Part shown: positions 41,209-50,031 of the stretch, in pieces
Numbering within the stretch: position 1 is the first letter of the stretch
Layout: every line of letters begins with the position of its first letter
Source: UBA4132 sp037133675
GTDB lineage: Bacteria > Pseudomonadota > Gammaproteobacteria > Methylococcales > Methylomonadaceae
Assembly: GCA_037133675.1 (NCBI GenBank)
Contig: JBAXNR010000009.1
Span: forward strand, 6,209-70,208
Direction of reading: 5' to 3'
DNA length: 64,000 nucleotides
The notes under the pieces: generated by a model
The model's input: only the letters and a program-made list of their open reading frames with translations
The model's database searches: none
Told to the model about the DNA's origin: nothing
Made by a program: the position numbers and the translations under genes

Positions 41209-42111
41209 TTGAAAGAACTTATTACATTAGAACAAACCTTTAAACCATCGATTCTGACAAAAATTGATGATCCTCTGCTTGAGCGGTATCAAGTCGAATT
41301 ATGGATTAAGCGTGATGATTTATTGCATCCAATTATTTCTGGTAATAAATGGCGCAAATTGAAATATATTTTGCAACACGCGCTAAGTTTGGATTCGGAT
41401 ACCCTTATTAGTATGGGCGGAGCTTATTCCAACCATTTACACGCCTTGGCTTATGTCGGCAAAATCTTAGGTTTAAAAACCATTGGGCTAATTCGCGGCG
41501 AACAGCCAGCAACATTAACACCTACGTTGCAAGACGTGCAGCACTGGGGCATGGAATTAAAGTTCGTCTCTCGTTCTGACTATCGATTGCTCAGACAGTA
41601 TAAACAATGGAGCGATTTACCTGACTTAAAACCACGACAATATTGGCTACCCGAAGGTGGAGCGCAAGCTTTAGCATTAAAAGGCGTGGCAGAATTAGTG
41701 CATGAAATCGATATTGCTTACGATACCCTCTGTGTGCCCTGTGGCACAGGGACAACCTTGGCAGGCATAGTTAATGCGGTGACTGCTGATACCACTGTTA
41801 TTGGCTTTGCCGCATTAAAAAATGCGGGCTTTTTAACCGATGATGTGAATAGCTTGCTGCCCAATTATAAGGATAATTGGCACATAAACTTGGATTATCA
41901 TGTTGGTGGTTTTGCCAAAACCAATGCAGAACTACTGGCATTTATTGGCGATTTTGAAGCGCGTACACAGATTCCATTAGAACCTGTGTATACAGGGAAA
42001 ATGCTGTATGGTCTTTATGACTTGATTAAAAAACAAGCTTTTAAACCGCATCAGCGCATTATCGCTGTGCATACAGGCGGTTTGCAGGGCAAACGCAGGT
42101 TGCTAAGCTAG
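41209..42111 (+). CDS. PLP-dependent D-cysteine desulfhydrase / ACC deaminase-family protein
   Basis: A 300-residue fold-type II PLP enzyme: LWIKRDDLLHPIISGNKWRKLKYIL with the PLP-binding Lys, then ISMGGAYSNHLHALAYVGKILGLKTIGLIRGE and a phosphate-binding PCGTGTTLAG loop near 178. The start is TTG 41209; no ATG or GTG lies before the conserved part. Substrate (D-cysteine or another amino acid) cannot be decided by eye. Its stop overlaps the end of the convergent lipoprotein gene. Confidence 0.82.
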   Translation: MKELITLEQTFKPSILTKIDDPLLERYQVELWIKRDDLLHPIISGNKWRKLKYILQHALSLDSDTLISMGGAYSNHLHALAYVGKILGLKTIGLIRGEQPATLTPTLQDVQHWGMELKFVSRSDYRLLRQYKQWSDLPDLKPRQYWLPEGGAQALALKGVAELVHEIDIAYDTLCVPCGTGTTLAGIVNAVTADTTVIGFAALKNAGFLTDDVNSLLPNYKDNWHINLDYHVGGFAKTNAELLAFIGDFEARTQIPLEPVYTGKMLYGLYDLIKKQAFKPHQRIIAVHTGGLQGKRRLLS

Positions 42112-42362
42112 TCATCATCATGATCTTTATGTTTATTCTGCCCCTTGTGTTTACCATTATCGTGGTGTTCATTATGGTTATTATGTTCAGAATAATTAGG
42201 CTGATTAGGAGACTGATAGGGTTGTTGATAAGTCTGATTAATGTAGACAGGACGTGGTGCAGGAGTGCCGACATTGGCACCATAAGGAATGTAACGATTA
42301 ACATCATAAGCGGTGCAAGCTGTCAGTATTAAAGGTAAAGTGAGTAGCAGTATTTTTTTCAT
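42108..42362 (-). CDS. small lipoprotein with His/Asp-rich tail
   Basis: An 84-residue protein with a lipoprotein signal peptide, MKKILLLTLPLILTAC (lipobox LTAC, Cys16), a Pro/Tyr/Gln-rich middle, and a tail of His, Asn, Lys and Asp (HNNHNEHHDNGKHKGQNKHKD...). The tail could bind metal ions. No family was recognised. Convergent with the desulfhydrase gene, overlapping at the stops. Confidence 0.7.
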   Translation of the reverse strand: MKKILLLTLPLILTACTAYDVNRYIPYGANVGTPAPRPVYINQTYQQPYQSPNQPNYSEHNNHNEHHDNGKHKGQNKHKDHDDD

Positions 42363-42439
42363 TGTTATATCCTGATAAAGTGTTTTGATTTAAGAATACC
42401 GATAATAGCTGAATGTGAGATGAATAGACTAAAACAAAT

Positions 42440-42457
42440 AAGCCTCATAAGGGGCTT
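42440..42457 (-). terminator. possible terminator downstream of the acyltransferase-hydrolase gene
   Basis: On the minus strand AAGCC-N8-GGCTT is followed by ATTTGTTTT. The 5-bp stem is short. The surrounding gap 42363-42651 holds no gene; a sequence near 42535-42575 resembles a dispersed palindromic repeat but was not matched to another copy here. Confidence 0.35.
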
Positions 42458-42651
42458 CCTTATTTTTACGCTGTTTTTGAGTAAGTAGCTAAACAAAAGT
42501 TTTCCTGATTAGCAAGATTGTCCAGCTAGTACCGTCATACTAGCATGGATGCCAGTCTCCAGTCACAGGGAGAGAAAACAGTTCTGTTTTTTTACCTTGG
42601 ACAGTGATTTTTTGGTTTACCTTTCAGATGGAGTCTAAGGATAATCTCCTG

Positions 42652-44940
42652 TCATTTATGGTTTAAACTATGCTGCATAAACTCATCAATCATCTCCCAT
42701 GTTCCCGCACTATTTTCAGTCAAGATACCGTGTTGATTAGAGTTAATAATCTTTAGTTGTTTGTTGTTGGCGGTGATCGCAGCCATTACTTTATAGGCAC
42801 TTTTCACTGAAACTACAGGATCATCTTTTGCGTACATGATGAGTATGGGGCAAGTACATAAGGGTAAAAACTCATCCATATCGTGAATTAATTGTCTTAA
42901 TTCATACAAAGCTTTAATGGGAACATGGCGATAATTGACCAATGGATGCTCTTGATCATTTTCAATAAAAGGTTTAACACCTTCATAGGCTGAAACCCAG
43001 TCTACTAGTTTATTGGTTCCGTGTAATAAGGATACTAGGGTAAAGGCTGGATTATTGAATTTAATGGGAATAGCTGAAGCGGTTACGCCAATAATTTCGG
43101 CATGATTTTCTGAGGCTAATTTAAGGGCTAATACGCCACCTGTAGAAAATCCTGTGACAATAATACGTTGGGTATAGGCTTTGAGCATAGCAAAGCCACG
43201 CAATACTGACATATACCAATCTTGATAAGTTTGTTCTTGTAAGGCGTAAGGGGATGATCCATGCCCCATTAATCTTATCCCTAGCACGGTATAACCTTGT
43301 TGTTGTAGATAGTCACCGTAGGCTCTTAATTCGGCAGGACTAGCGAGTAAGCCATGTATCAGCAATACGCCCATGCCATTAGGATTTATCGGTTGAAGAA
43401 AAAAAGGCGATGGATCAGCGGTTGCGGTTTCTTGACTATTGATGTCAGCAAAACGTGGTTTTCTATAGGCGTGTTGTTCCCAGTGTAAATCGCGGCATTC
43501 GTCATCAAAATACCATTCGGCGAGTTGTTGTGGGTCGATGTGTTGACATTCGTTTAATGCGGCAATTATCGTGTCACGCACTGCTATGATGGGTCTTACT
43601 TCGTTGTTATAAACCGCAATTGGATTTTCTAAGCGGATGTGATCGAAATTAAATTCTTGTAATAGCTTGGGTAAAAAATGATAACAACAGTCTTGCTCAC
43701 TAATGAGTTCGGCATTTTTGGCGGCTGATAAGAATTGCTCAAAGCGTTTATTAGTACCAGAGGTTAAATCACTGTATTCATAGGGATTGAGTAGGCTTCG
43801 GTGTAGATTGATGCAGCTGTTGTTTTGTAGGCGTTTGACCGCAATATAGAGGCTATTAAAAAAGGCTTGATGGGTAATGTATTGCTGCCCATTTTCCAGA
43901 CAATACAGAATGAGTGTGGCAGCAAGATGACTTAAATTTACCGTGACGTTGGCGTAAATTGCTTTCATGTATTGATCGCGAGTGGCATTCGCACTTTTGC
44001 GGAAATAGATCCCCAACAATTTTTGTTGCCAATTTTTGGGTGATGAGTTCAGGGCAAAAATCTCATCTAAACCGTTAAGCTCCAAGGCGACTAACTCAAG
44101 TAGATAGCGATTCCACCAATGCCAAACCTCATAGGGATCTATCGGGTTACCCATTCGAATATCCATATCGGTATTTTTGAGCATAATATTACCTTCGACT
44201 AATAATTCTTCGGTTTGCCGAAAACTAAGATTGTCGGCAAACAGATCAACACCTGTGAGTAACAGGTTATCGGAAGAACGTATCGGATAAAAAGTGATAT
44301 TAGCGGGGATAATCAGCGTGGGTTTTAGTGCTGACAGTAGCAACTCATCGAGACTGTCGAACTGTAATTCTTCTTTCCATCGTAATAATTGCGCATGATT
44401 TTTATCTGCGTAGGCGTTGCGAACTGTGGCTTTGAAGGCTTCTATGCCTTGTGCTAACACAGCCGCGCCTGTGTGTTGCTTGCGTCTATTTCCTTTGACG
44501 CGTGAATAAATGTTGTAATGTCCTTGATTGTCCATGACGCGGCGGTCTTTAACCATGCCGCCTTCGGGAAAAATGATGACTTTACGACCGCGTAACACTT
44601 GCGCAGCTAGCAGAGGAAACAATCGCTGATGATTATGAGGAAACACGCCTACCGTTTTTAAGTATCTCGATAGAACCGTGTCTTCTTTGAAAAATTCACC
44701 AGAGGCAATCGCACAACTGTACGCGCCAGTTTGTTCAAAGATTAAAAATTGGGGAATAAAGGTTTCAAAGCGGGAAAAATGATTGAATAAAAAAATGCTA
44801 CCTTGTGATACTTGAGTGTCAGCATAAAGCTTCATTTTGACACTCAGCATTTTTTTGACCGTACTAAATGCCATAACCGACCGCTCATAGAGTTTGGTGT
44901 CTATGTCACTCCATTGTTCTGGATAAGGACGGTTAGCCAT
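42652..44940 (-). CDS. fused PlsC-type acyltransferase and alpha/beta-hydrolase
   Basis: A 762-residue protein with two catalytic halves. Residues 1-300 form a glycerophosphate/lysophospholipid acyltransferase domain with NHFSRFE (53-59, an H-x4-E form of the HX4D motif) and FPEGG (124-128). A helical linker follows (about 300-500). Residues 523-762 are a carboxylesterase/lysophospholipase-like hydrolase: IHGLLASP oxyanion region (528-535), nucleophile S599 in GFSTGG, D706/D707 in YAKDDP and H737 in NQHGIL, a full Ser-Asp-His triad. It lies 6 bp after mlaA, pointing to phospholipid remodelling linked to outer-membrane lipid asymmetry. No signal peptide or membrane helix is evident. Confidence 0.82.
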   Translation of the reverse strand: MANRPYPEQWSDIDTKLYERSVMAFSTVKKMLSVKMKLYADTQVSQGSIFLFNHFSRFETFIPQFLIFEQTGAYSCAIASGEFFKEDTVLSRYLKTVGVFPHNHQRLFPLLAAQVLRGRKVIIFPEGGMVKDRRVMDNQGHYNIYSRVKGNRRKQHTGAAVLAQGIEAFKATVRNAYADKNHAQLLRWKEELQFDSLDELLLSALKPTLIIPANITFYPIRSSDNLLLTGVDLFADNLSFRQTEELLVEGNIMLKNTDMDIRMGNPIDPYEVWHWWNRYLLELVALELNGLDEIFALNSSPKNWQQKLLGIYFRKSANATRDQYMKAIYANVTVNLSHLAATLILYCLENGQQYITHQAFFNSLYIAVKRLQNNSCINLHRSLLNPYEYSDLTSGTNKRFEQFLSAAKNAELISEQDCCYHFLPKLLQEFNFDHIRLENPIAVYNNEVRPIIAVRDTIIAALNECQHIDPQQLAEWYFDDECRDLHWEQHAYRKPRFADINSQETATADPSPFFLQPINPNGMGVLLIHGLLASPAELRAYGDYLQQQGYTVLGIRLMGHGSSPYALQEQTYQDWYMSVLRGFAMLKAYTQRIIVTGFSTGGVLALKLASENHAEIIGVTASAIPIKFNNPAFTLVSLLHGTNKLVDWVSAYEGVKPFIENDQEHPLVNYRHVPIKALYELRQLIHDMDEFLPLCTCPILIMYAKDDPVVSVKSAYKVMAAITANNKQLKIINSNQHGILTENSAGTWEMIDEFMQHSLNHK

Positions 44941-44946
44941 AAGTCA

Positions 44947-45843
44947 TCATTTTTTCTCTTCAGGGGGGGCGGAAAGTTCCAGAAGATGCTTGGAATTATT
45001 GAGTACAGGTGCAGAACCTGTATTGTTGCTTGCTGGTGTCGCTTTACCAGCTTTGGTTGTAGACGCAGGTGCGGGGCTGTTGCTAGAGCTGCTGTCATTG
45101 TCATCTATATCAACGTCATTACTGGGTGGATGACCGTCATGAATCAAATATTCACGGTGTTGCTCATAGGAATTTTTGATGAAGTCATAGCGATTAACCG
45201 CACCCTCATTAACGACTTTCTCAGTTGCCATTAATCCCGCACGAGTATCGGTTACGTCTACCGCTCTAGCACCACCCGTCGCAGCACTGCCAGCAACACC
45301 ACCAAAAATAGACACATACGTTAAGGGGTTTAATAAGGCATCACCTATCATGCCAACAACATCTCTGGGTGAACTAGGACCTACCAGTGGTACGACTAAG
45401 TAAGGACCCGCTGGAACTCCCCAAAAACCTAAAGTCTGCCCAAAATCTTCATTGTGCTTAGGTAAATCCACCAATTTTGCAACATCAAAAAAACCGCCAA
45501 CCCCTGCGGTAGTATTAATGACAAATCGACTGACATCCATGCCGCTTTGTAATAATTTGAGTTGTAATAAATCATTGATAGCCACACCAATATCATTAAT
45601 ATTACTGAAAAAATTGGTCACGCCTTGATCAATGAAATCAGGTGTTATGGCGACATAGCCTTTAGCAACGGGTTTTAAAACGGCTTTGTCGATAGTGTCA
45701 TTAAACGACTGTGTCCCACGATTCCAGCCCTGCCAAATATCATTTGAATCAGAACCCGTTGTGGCACATCCTCCAAGTGCAATTGAGATAGCCACGCTAG
45801 TCAATAACAGCTTTTTATTGATGGTAGTTTTTTGCATAATCAT
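44947..45843 (-). CDS. mlaA: MlaA/VacJ outer-membrane lipoprotein
   Basis: A 298-residue lipoprotein, with signal peptide and lipobox LGGC near residue 26. The MlaA core follows: WNRGTQSFNDTIDKAVLKPVAKGY, FFSNINDIGVAINDLLQLK, RFVINTTAGVGGFFDVA, EDFGQTLGFWGVPAGPYLVVPLVGPSSPRD. MlaA removes phospholipids from the outer leaflet of the outer membrane and passes them to the Mla pathway. The tail (after about 235) is Ser/Ala/Thr-rich and low in complexity. Start may be ATG 45843 or 45837. First gene of a two-gene unit with the acyltransferase-hydrolase. Confidence 0.95.
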   Translation of the reverse strand: MIMQKTTINKKLLLTSVAISIALGGCATTGSDSNDIWQGWNRGTQSFNDTIDKAVLKPVAKGYVAITPDFIDQGVTNFFSNINDIGVAINDLLQLKLLQSGMDVSRFVINTTAGVGGFFDVAKLVDLPKHNEDFGQTLGFWGVPAGPYLVVPLVGPSSPRDVVGMIGDALLNPLTYVSIFGGVAGSAATGGARAVDVTDTRAGLMATEKVVNEGAVNRYDFIKNSYEQHREYLIHDGHPPSNDVDIDDNDSSSSNSPAPASTTKAGKATPASNNTGSAPVLNNSKHLLELSAPPEEKK

Positions 45844-46138
45844 TAGTCTGGCTCTTTTTTGCTCTGTTGTTGATGAATATTACTTTATCGTAGAGAGTCT
45901 ACTGGGGTCGAATTATACAACAGTCAGTTAATAGATGCGTTAGCTTGTTAATTTAAGGGGGATAAAAGATTTATTTATTCTCAGAAAAAGCTCTGATAGG
46001 ATTATGATAAAAGACTGGTGTGACGGTACTTTGATGCAGTAAATCTTAAAGAAAAATAAAATGTTTCCAATCGTTTTATGATGACTTAATCAAAATACTG
46101 TTTCTTAAATGAAAACAATCTATATGATTTTTGTTATA

Positions 46139-46166
46139 TTGTTAATTTTAAATACTAATGTATAGT
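46139..46166 (+). promoter_or_regulatory. putative promoter of the 53-residue membrane protein gene
   Basis: TTGTTA (46139-46144), 16-bp spacer, TATAGT (46161-46166), the same layout as at 17925. A palindrome GTGCCTTAGGCAC (46174-46186) lies at the expected start site. This lies in the 372-bp gap 45844-46215, which otherwise shows no gene. Confidence 0.5.
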
Positions 46167-46215
46167 TTAAATCGTGCCTTAGGCACACTTTCTTAACTTA
46201 CAAAGGTATCGTGTC

Positions 46216-46377
46216 ATGAGTGATTTTTATAAAGACGTATTTACAGGTCTTATTTTTACAATTGGTATTTTGGGCTTTATTTCAGGTGAATTTATTGTCT
46301 CAAGTACTCTGTTTGCCGCATCGGCTATTTCCAGCAACGTATTAGTGACGCGCCGACTTGGCCACAAAGGAAGCTGA
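46216..46377 (+). CDS. 53-residue membrane protein, paralogue of the gene at 17993
   Basis: ATG 46216 opens MSDFYKDVF, two hydrophobic segments around residues 10-20 and 26-44 separated by ISGEF, and a basic end RRLGHKGS. It shares the K-D-x-F, G-L-x-F-x-I-G-I, F-I-S-G-x-F and S-N positions with the protein at 17993. AAAGGT lies 11 bases upstream as a ribosome site. Monocistronic between its own promoter and a hairpin. Family unknown. Confidence 0.75.
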   Translation: MSDFYKDVFTGLIFTIGILGFISGEFIVSSTLFAASAISSNVLVTRRLGHKGS

Positions 46378-46406
46378 TGTGCTTATCTAAAGTACCCTCA
46401 AACAAG

Positions 46407-46431
46407 TGGACGGGCTTACATAGCCCGTCCA
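46407..46431 (+). terminator. hairpin after the 53-residue membrane protein gene
   Basis: TGGACGGGCT (46407-46416) and its complement (46422-46431) around TACAT, a 10-bp GC-rich stem. The T-run after it is weak. It lies just before the stop of the convergent gene at 46440. Confidence 0.6.
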
Positions 46432-46439
46432 TTACCGTT

Positions 46440-47420
46440 CTACTTTAAATTTCGTCTTACTTTTGTACTGTCACTATTTTGCAATAGGATAGATTCTGCT
46501 CTACTTCCCAAATACACATAAACACCTAGCGAAACTAACAGTGATGCTGCCGCAATAATAATCCACACTGCTGCAATCAATTGTTCCCCGCCGCCATGCA
46601 ATGCTGCTTTAAAAATCATCAGCAAGGCTTCAATGGATACGGCAATAATAATCACTGCAATAAAACGAGTAATAGTGCGCCGCGTTGAGCTGTGTCGAAG
46701 TATATCTTTATACAACAACACTTCCTCTTCCAGCGTAGTTTTACCTAAATCAAAAATAGCCAAGGCGAGCGTTAAATAAATAACCACACCAAATGGGATT
46801 TCTATCTCCTGTTGCGGAGTGACTAACGATTTCGCCACCGAGATACATTCCAGTGCGGCTGTGTATAGCAATACCAACGCAACACTGAACAAACCTATTA
46901 CAATCAAAGTGTACATCGCTTTAAAATACGGCTCAAAATACACACGCAAACTATCGCCTGTTAAAAACGCCAAAGTTGCCTTCAAGTCAATATTCAGCAC
47001 CACATAGCCTTTAACTGATCCATCATCATTGAACATTTTTATACTGGTAGACAAACACAACTCACGTCTCACACTAGCTAGATAAGGTTCTGTGATGACC
47101 GTACCCTCATGTTTCATCGCCGCAAGATAATAGGGTCGCCGACTACGGTCAGCACCAATACCAAACTGCCCACTACTTTTAACGTGTTTGCCCTGCATAC
47201 ACACAGTAATTTGTTTGCCTTGGGCATCAAGCAAATAAAATAAACTCACAAAGGGATAGTAGGAGTACAGCGAATTAAATTGTTCAGTTAATTCCTCCTG
47301 ACTTTGCTCAAACATTTTGCCGTCGGCAAAAAAATTTAAAATTGATGACAAGAGTTGATGAATAGCGAGCCGATGTTCTTCGTATTTCTCGATAACATTG
47401 ATATGACTCATTTTCGACAT
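46440..47420 (-). CDS. membrane protein with periplasmic PDC-type sensor domain
   Basis: About 326 residues from ATG 47420 (a longer frame reaches 47474). The N-terminal third resembles a PDC/Cache sensor: FVSLFYLLDAQGKQI, GADRSRRPYYLAAMKHEGTVITEPYLASVRRELCLSTSIKMF and VKGYVVLNIDLKA. It is followed by several membrane helices (about 165-190, 205-225, 255-280, 285-310) and a short basic tail. No kinase, GGDEF or HAMP domain follows, so output is unclear. Divergent from the next gene. Confidence 0.65.
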   Translation of the reverse strand: MSKMSHINVIEKYEEHRLAIHQLLSSILNFFADGKMFEQSQEELTEQFNSLYSYYPFVSLFYLLDAQGKQITVCMQGKHVKSSGQFGIGADRSRRPYYLAAMKHEGTVITEPYLASVRRELCLSTSIKMFNDDGSVKGYVVLNIDLKATLAFLTGDSLRVYFEPYFKAMYTLIVIGLFSVALVLLYTAALECISVAKSLVTPQQEIEIPFGVVIYLTLALAIFDLGKTTLEEEVLLYKDILRHSSTRRTITRFIAVIIIAVSIEALLMIFKAALHGGGEQLIAAVWIIIAAASLLVSLGVYVYLGSRAESILLQNSDSTKVRRNLK

Positions 47421-47512
47421 TATGAAAGCCTCAGATAATGAATAGCAAACTGTGAGTATACCGTAGGTTTTCACCTATAATGATGAGCTGTAACTCACAA
47501 CGACTATTTTTT

Positions 47513-48322
47513 ATGTACAAATATGACGGTTTACTAATCTACCAAAGCCACGATGATGACGGCGTACTCGAAGTTGTTGAAGAAAAAGGCGTGAGATCAT
47601 TGCATTTTGGCTCTGAACCCCGACAAAGCAGTCTGTTATTGTCGAATCCCGATAAACTTGAACTTAGCTATGTGCGAGCCATGACCAGTTGGCAATTATT
47701 TAAACCAATTTTAGACGATGAAGCCTTGCTGATTGGCTTAGGTGGCGGTTCATTGACTAAACATTTATTAAAGCATTTTCCAGACTGCCGTTTAAAAGTC
47801 ATCGAGTGCCGAAAAAGCGTGGTAAAAATCGCGCGTAGTCATTTTAGTCTACCCCTAGACCCACGCTTAAAAATTATCATTGATGATGGTGGCGCGTATA
47901 TTAAACAACGCACAGAATCAAACGCACAGCGTTACAGCCTATTACTGGTTGATGCGTTTGACCACGAAAACCTTGCCCCTGCCATCGCCAACGAAGCATT
48001 TTTTACCGCCTGCCAATCCTTGTTAAAAAAAGACGGTATGTTAGTGATAAATCTATGGGGTGGCGATGATAATCCCTTATATAATCAATGCAGTGCGTGG
48101 ATAAATCATATTTTTAAACAGAAAGCCTTATTTTTACCGATTCGTGACCGAGGCAATGTGATAGCCTTAGCATTTAATGAAGACGCAGCGTTTTCTAGCC
48201 TGAAGTATTTACGACAGCAAGCCGTGATGCTTGAACAGCACTATCAAATCGAATTCCCTGATTTTTTAAAAGATTTAAAAAGAAATAACGAACGGGCTTT
48301 TAGTCAGCTTATCGTCAAATAA
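47513..48322 (+). CDS. spermidine synthase-like methyltransferase-fold protein
   Basis: About 269 residues from ATG 47513 (the frame opens at 47480). Motifs of the spermidine synthase family are LLIGLGGGSLTKHLLKHFPDCRLKVIECRKSVVKIAR, IIIDDGGAYI and YSLLLVDAFDHENLAPAIANEAFF. The SpeE active-site GGGDG-type loop is changed to GGGSL and the substrate Asp is not obvious, so polyamine synthesis is doubtful. It is followed by the Rpn-type gene after 18 bp. Confidence 0.75.
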   Translation: MYKYDGLLIYQSHDDDGVLEVVEEKGVRSLHFGSEPRQSSLLLSNPDKLELSYVRAMTSWQLFKPILDDEALLIGLGGGSLTKHLLKHFPDCRLKVIECRKSVVKIARSHFSLPLDPRLKIIIDDGGAYIKQRTESNAQRYSLLLVDAFDHENLAPAIANEAFFTACQSLLKKDGMLVINLWGGDDNPLYNQCSAWINHIFKQKALFLPIRDRGNVIALAFNEDAAFSSLKYLRQQAVMLEQHYQIEFPDFLKDLKRNNERAFSQLIVK

Positions 48323-48340
48323 TGTAATTAATTAAATTTT

Positions 48341-49129
48341 ATGAAACAAGTCGCCTCTCTACTCTACTGCGTTATATTTAAAAAAGCTTTTTGTGATGTC
48401 ATGGTATTTAAAGGCTTTGTGCGGGATATTTTGGGTATTCAATTGGATATTGATAAGGTAGAAACTGAAAAGGTATTTGATACCATGATTGGAAGTGTTA
48501 AAACCCAATTTGATTTATTTGCCGAAGATAAAAAAAAGCGCGTTATTGTCGATATTCAACACCAACGCAATATTGATCATTATGATCGGTTTTTACATTA
48601 TCATTGCGTGGCATTATTAGAACAAATTAAAAGCTCTTCTGATTATCGGGCTAATTTAAAAGTTTATACTATCGTGGTTTTAACATCGGGAGATAAATAT
48701 AAAAAGGATGTATTAATAACCGATTTTTCACCCCGCGATTTAAATGGTAATAAGGTCAATGAAATCGCCCATAAAATTATTTTTTTATGCCCTAAATATG
48801 TGAATGAAAATACTCCCGAATCCTATCGAGAATGGCTAGAAGCGATTGAGGATAGTTTAGATGGTGAAGTAGATGAAAGTCATTATAAGTTAGCGGAGAT
48901 ACAGCAGGTTTTTCGGCATATTGAACGGGATGATATTTCTCCCGATGAAAGGGCGCGAATGATTGAAGAGTATCATTTAGAAGAAGCAATAGATGAAGGC
49001 GTGAAAAAAGCTAAAAAAACGATTATTAAAAATATGCTGGCTGAGCAAATTCCGATGGCAACCATTGCTGAAATCATAGGTTTAACGGCGGACGAAATTG
49101 AAAATTTATTAATGAATAACGATGAGTAA
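48341..49129 (+). CDS. Rpn-like PD-(D/E)XK nuclease family protein
   Basis: A 262-residue protein of the Rpn/PDDEXK_2 group of recombination-promoting nucleases or transposase-like proteins. FDLFAEDKKKRVIVDIQHQRNIDHYDRFLHYH carries the D58 ... D71-x-Q73 nuclease motif, and the C-terminal third is helical and highly charged, ending in a small helix-turn-helix-like segment (MATIAEIIGLTADEIENLL). It lies 18 bp after the previous gene and only 5 bp before fhcD, so it is co-transcribed with C1-metabolism genes. That is an unusual place for a mobile-type nuclease. Confidence 0.78.
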   Translation: MKQVASLLYCVIFKKAFCDVMVFKGFVRDILGIQLDIDKVETEKVFDTMIGSVKTQFDLFAEDKKKRVIVDIQHQRNIDHYDRFLHYHCVALLEQIKSSSDYRANLKVYTIVVLTSGDKYKKDVLITDFSPRDLNGNKVNEIAHKIIFLCPKYVNENTPESYREWLEAIEDSLDGEVDESHYKLAEIQQVFRHIERDDISPDERARMIEEYHLEEAIDEGVKKAKKTIIKNMLAEQIPMATIAEIIGLTADEIENLLMNNDE

Positions 49130-49134
49130 AAATT

Positions 49135-50031
49135 ATGATTATTAACGGTGTCACCATAGACGCAACTTTTGCGGAGGCGTTTCCGATGAAAGCCACCCGC
49201 GCCATTATCACCGCGCAAAATGAACGTTGGGCAATGATAGCCGCGCAAGCCATGACAGGCTTTGCCACATCCGTGATTGCCTGCGGCTGTGAAGCGGGTA
49301 TTGAGCGAGTATTAAGCCCCGAAGAAACCCCAGACGGCAGAGCTGGCGTTTCGGTAATGATTTTTGCTATGGGCGGTAAAGGCTTGGCAAAACAACTGGA
49401 AACCCGTGCGGGACAATGCGTCCTCACCTCGCCAACTTCGGCATTATTTGCGGGTATTCAAAGCGATATAAAAATCCCGCTCGGTAAAAACCTGCGCTAT
49501 TTCGGTGACGGCTTTCAGATTGCCAAAAAAATCTCAGGCAAACGCTACTGGCGCATTCCCGTCATGGATGGCGAATTTTTAGCCGAAGCCACGACAGGAC
49601 AAGTCAATGCCATCGGCGGCGGTAACTTTTTAGTCTTAGCCACATCACAACCGCAAGCCTTAGCCGCCTGTGAAGCCGCGATTGAAGCCATGCGCAAGAT
49701 ACCCAATGTCATTATGCCGTTCCCAGGAGGCGTAGTGCGTTCTGGTTCCAAAGTTGGTTCAAAATATAAAACCCTGAATGCTTCGACCAATGACGCATTC
49801 TGCCCGACTTTAAAAGGCGCGACCAAAACCGATTTATCGCCCGATATTGAATCGGTGATGGAAATCGTGATTGACGGTTTAACCAAAGAAGACATCGATA
49901 AAGCCATGCGCGTAGGCATACAAGCGGTATGCGATTTAGGCGCGGATAATGGCATCCGCCGCATCAGCGCGGGCAATTATGGCGGTAAATTAGGGCCGTT
50001 CCACTTTCATTTACAGGAGATTATGGCATGA
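49135..50031 (+). CDS. fhcD: formylmethanofuran-tetrahydromethanopterin formyltransferase
   Basis: A 298-residue Ftr-type protein of the bacterial formyltransferase/hydrolase complex, which turns formyl-H4MPT into formate during C1 oxidation. The N-terminus MIINGVTIDATFAEAFPMKATRAIITA, the GFATSVIACGCEAGIE segment, ETPDGRAGVSVMIFAMG and the C-terminal NYGGKLGPFHFHLQEI are all characteristic. Full length. It overlaps fhcC by ATGA. The fhcA and fhcB partners are not in the window; the gene in front is an Rpn nuclease. Confidence 0.96.
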   Translation: MIINGVTIDATFAEAFPMKATRAIITAQNERWAMIAAQAMTGFATSVIACGCEAGIERVLSPEETPDGRAGVSVMIFAMGGKGLAKQLETRAGQCVLTSPTSALFAGIQSDIKIPLGKNLRYFGDGFQIAKKISGKRYWRIPVMDGEFLAEATTGQVNAIGGGNFLVLATSQPQALAACEAAIEAMRKIPNVIMPFPGGVVRSGSKVGSKYKTLNASTNDAFCPTLKGATKTDLSPDIESVMEIVIDGLTKEDIDKAMRVGIQAVCDLGADNGIRRISAGNYGGKLGPFHFHLQEIMA

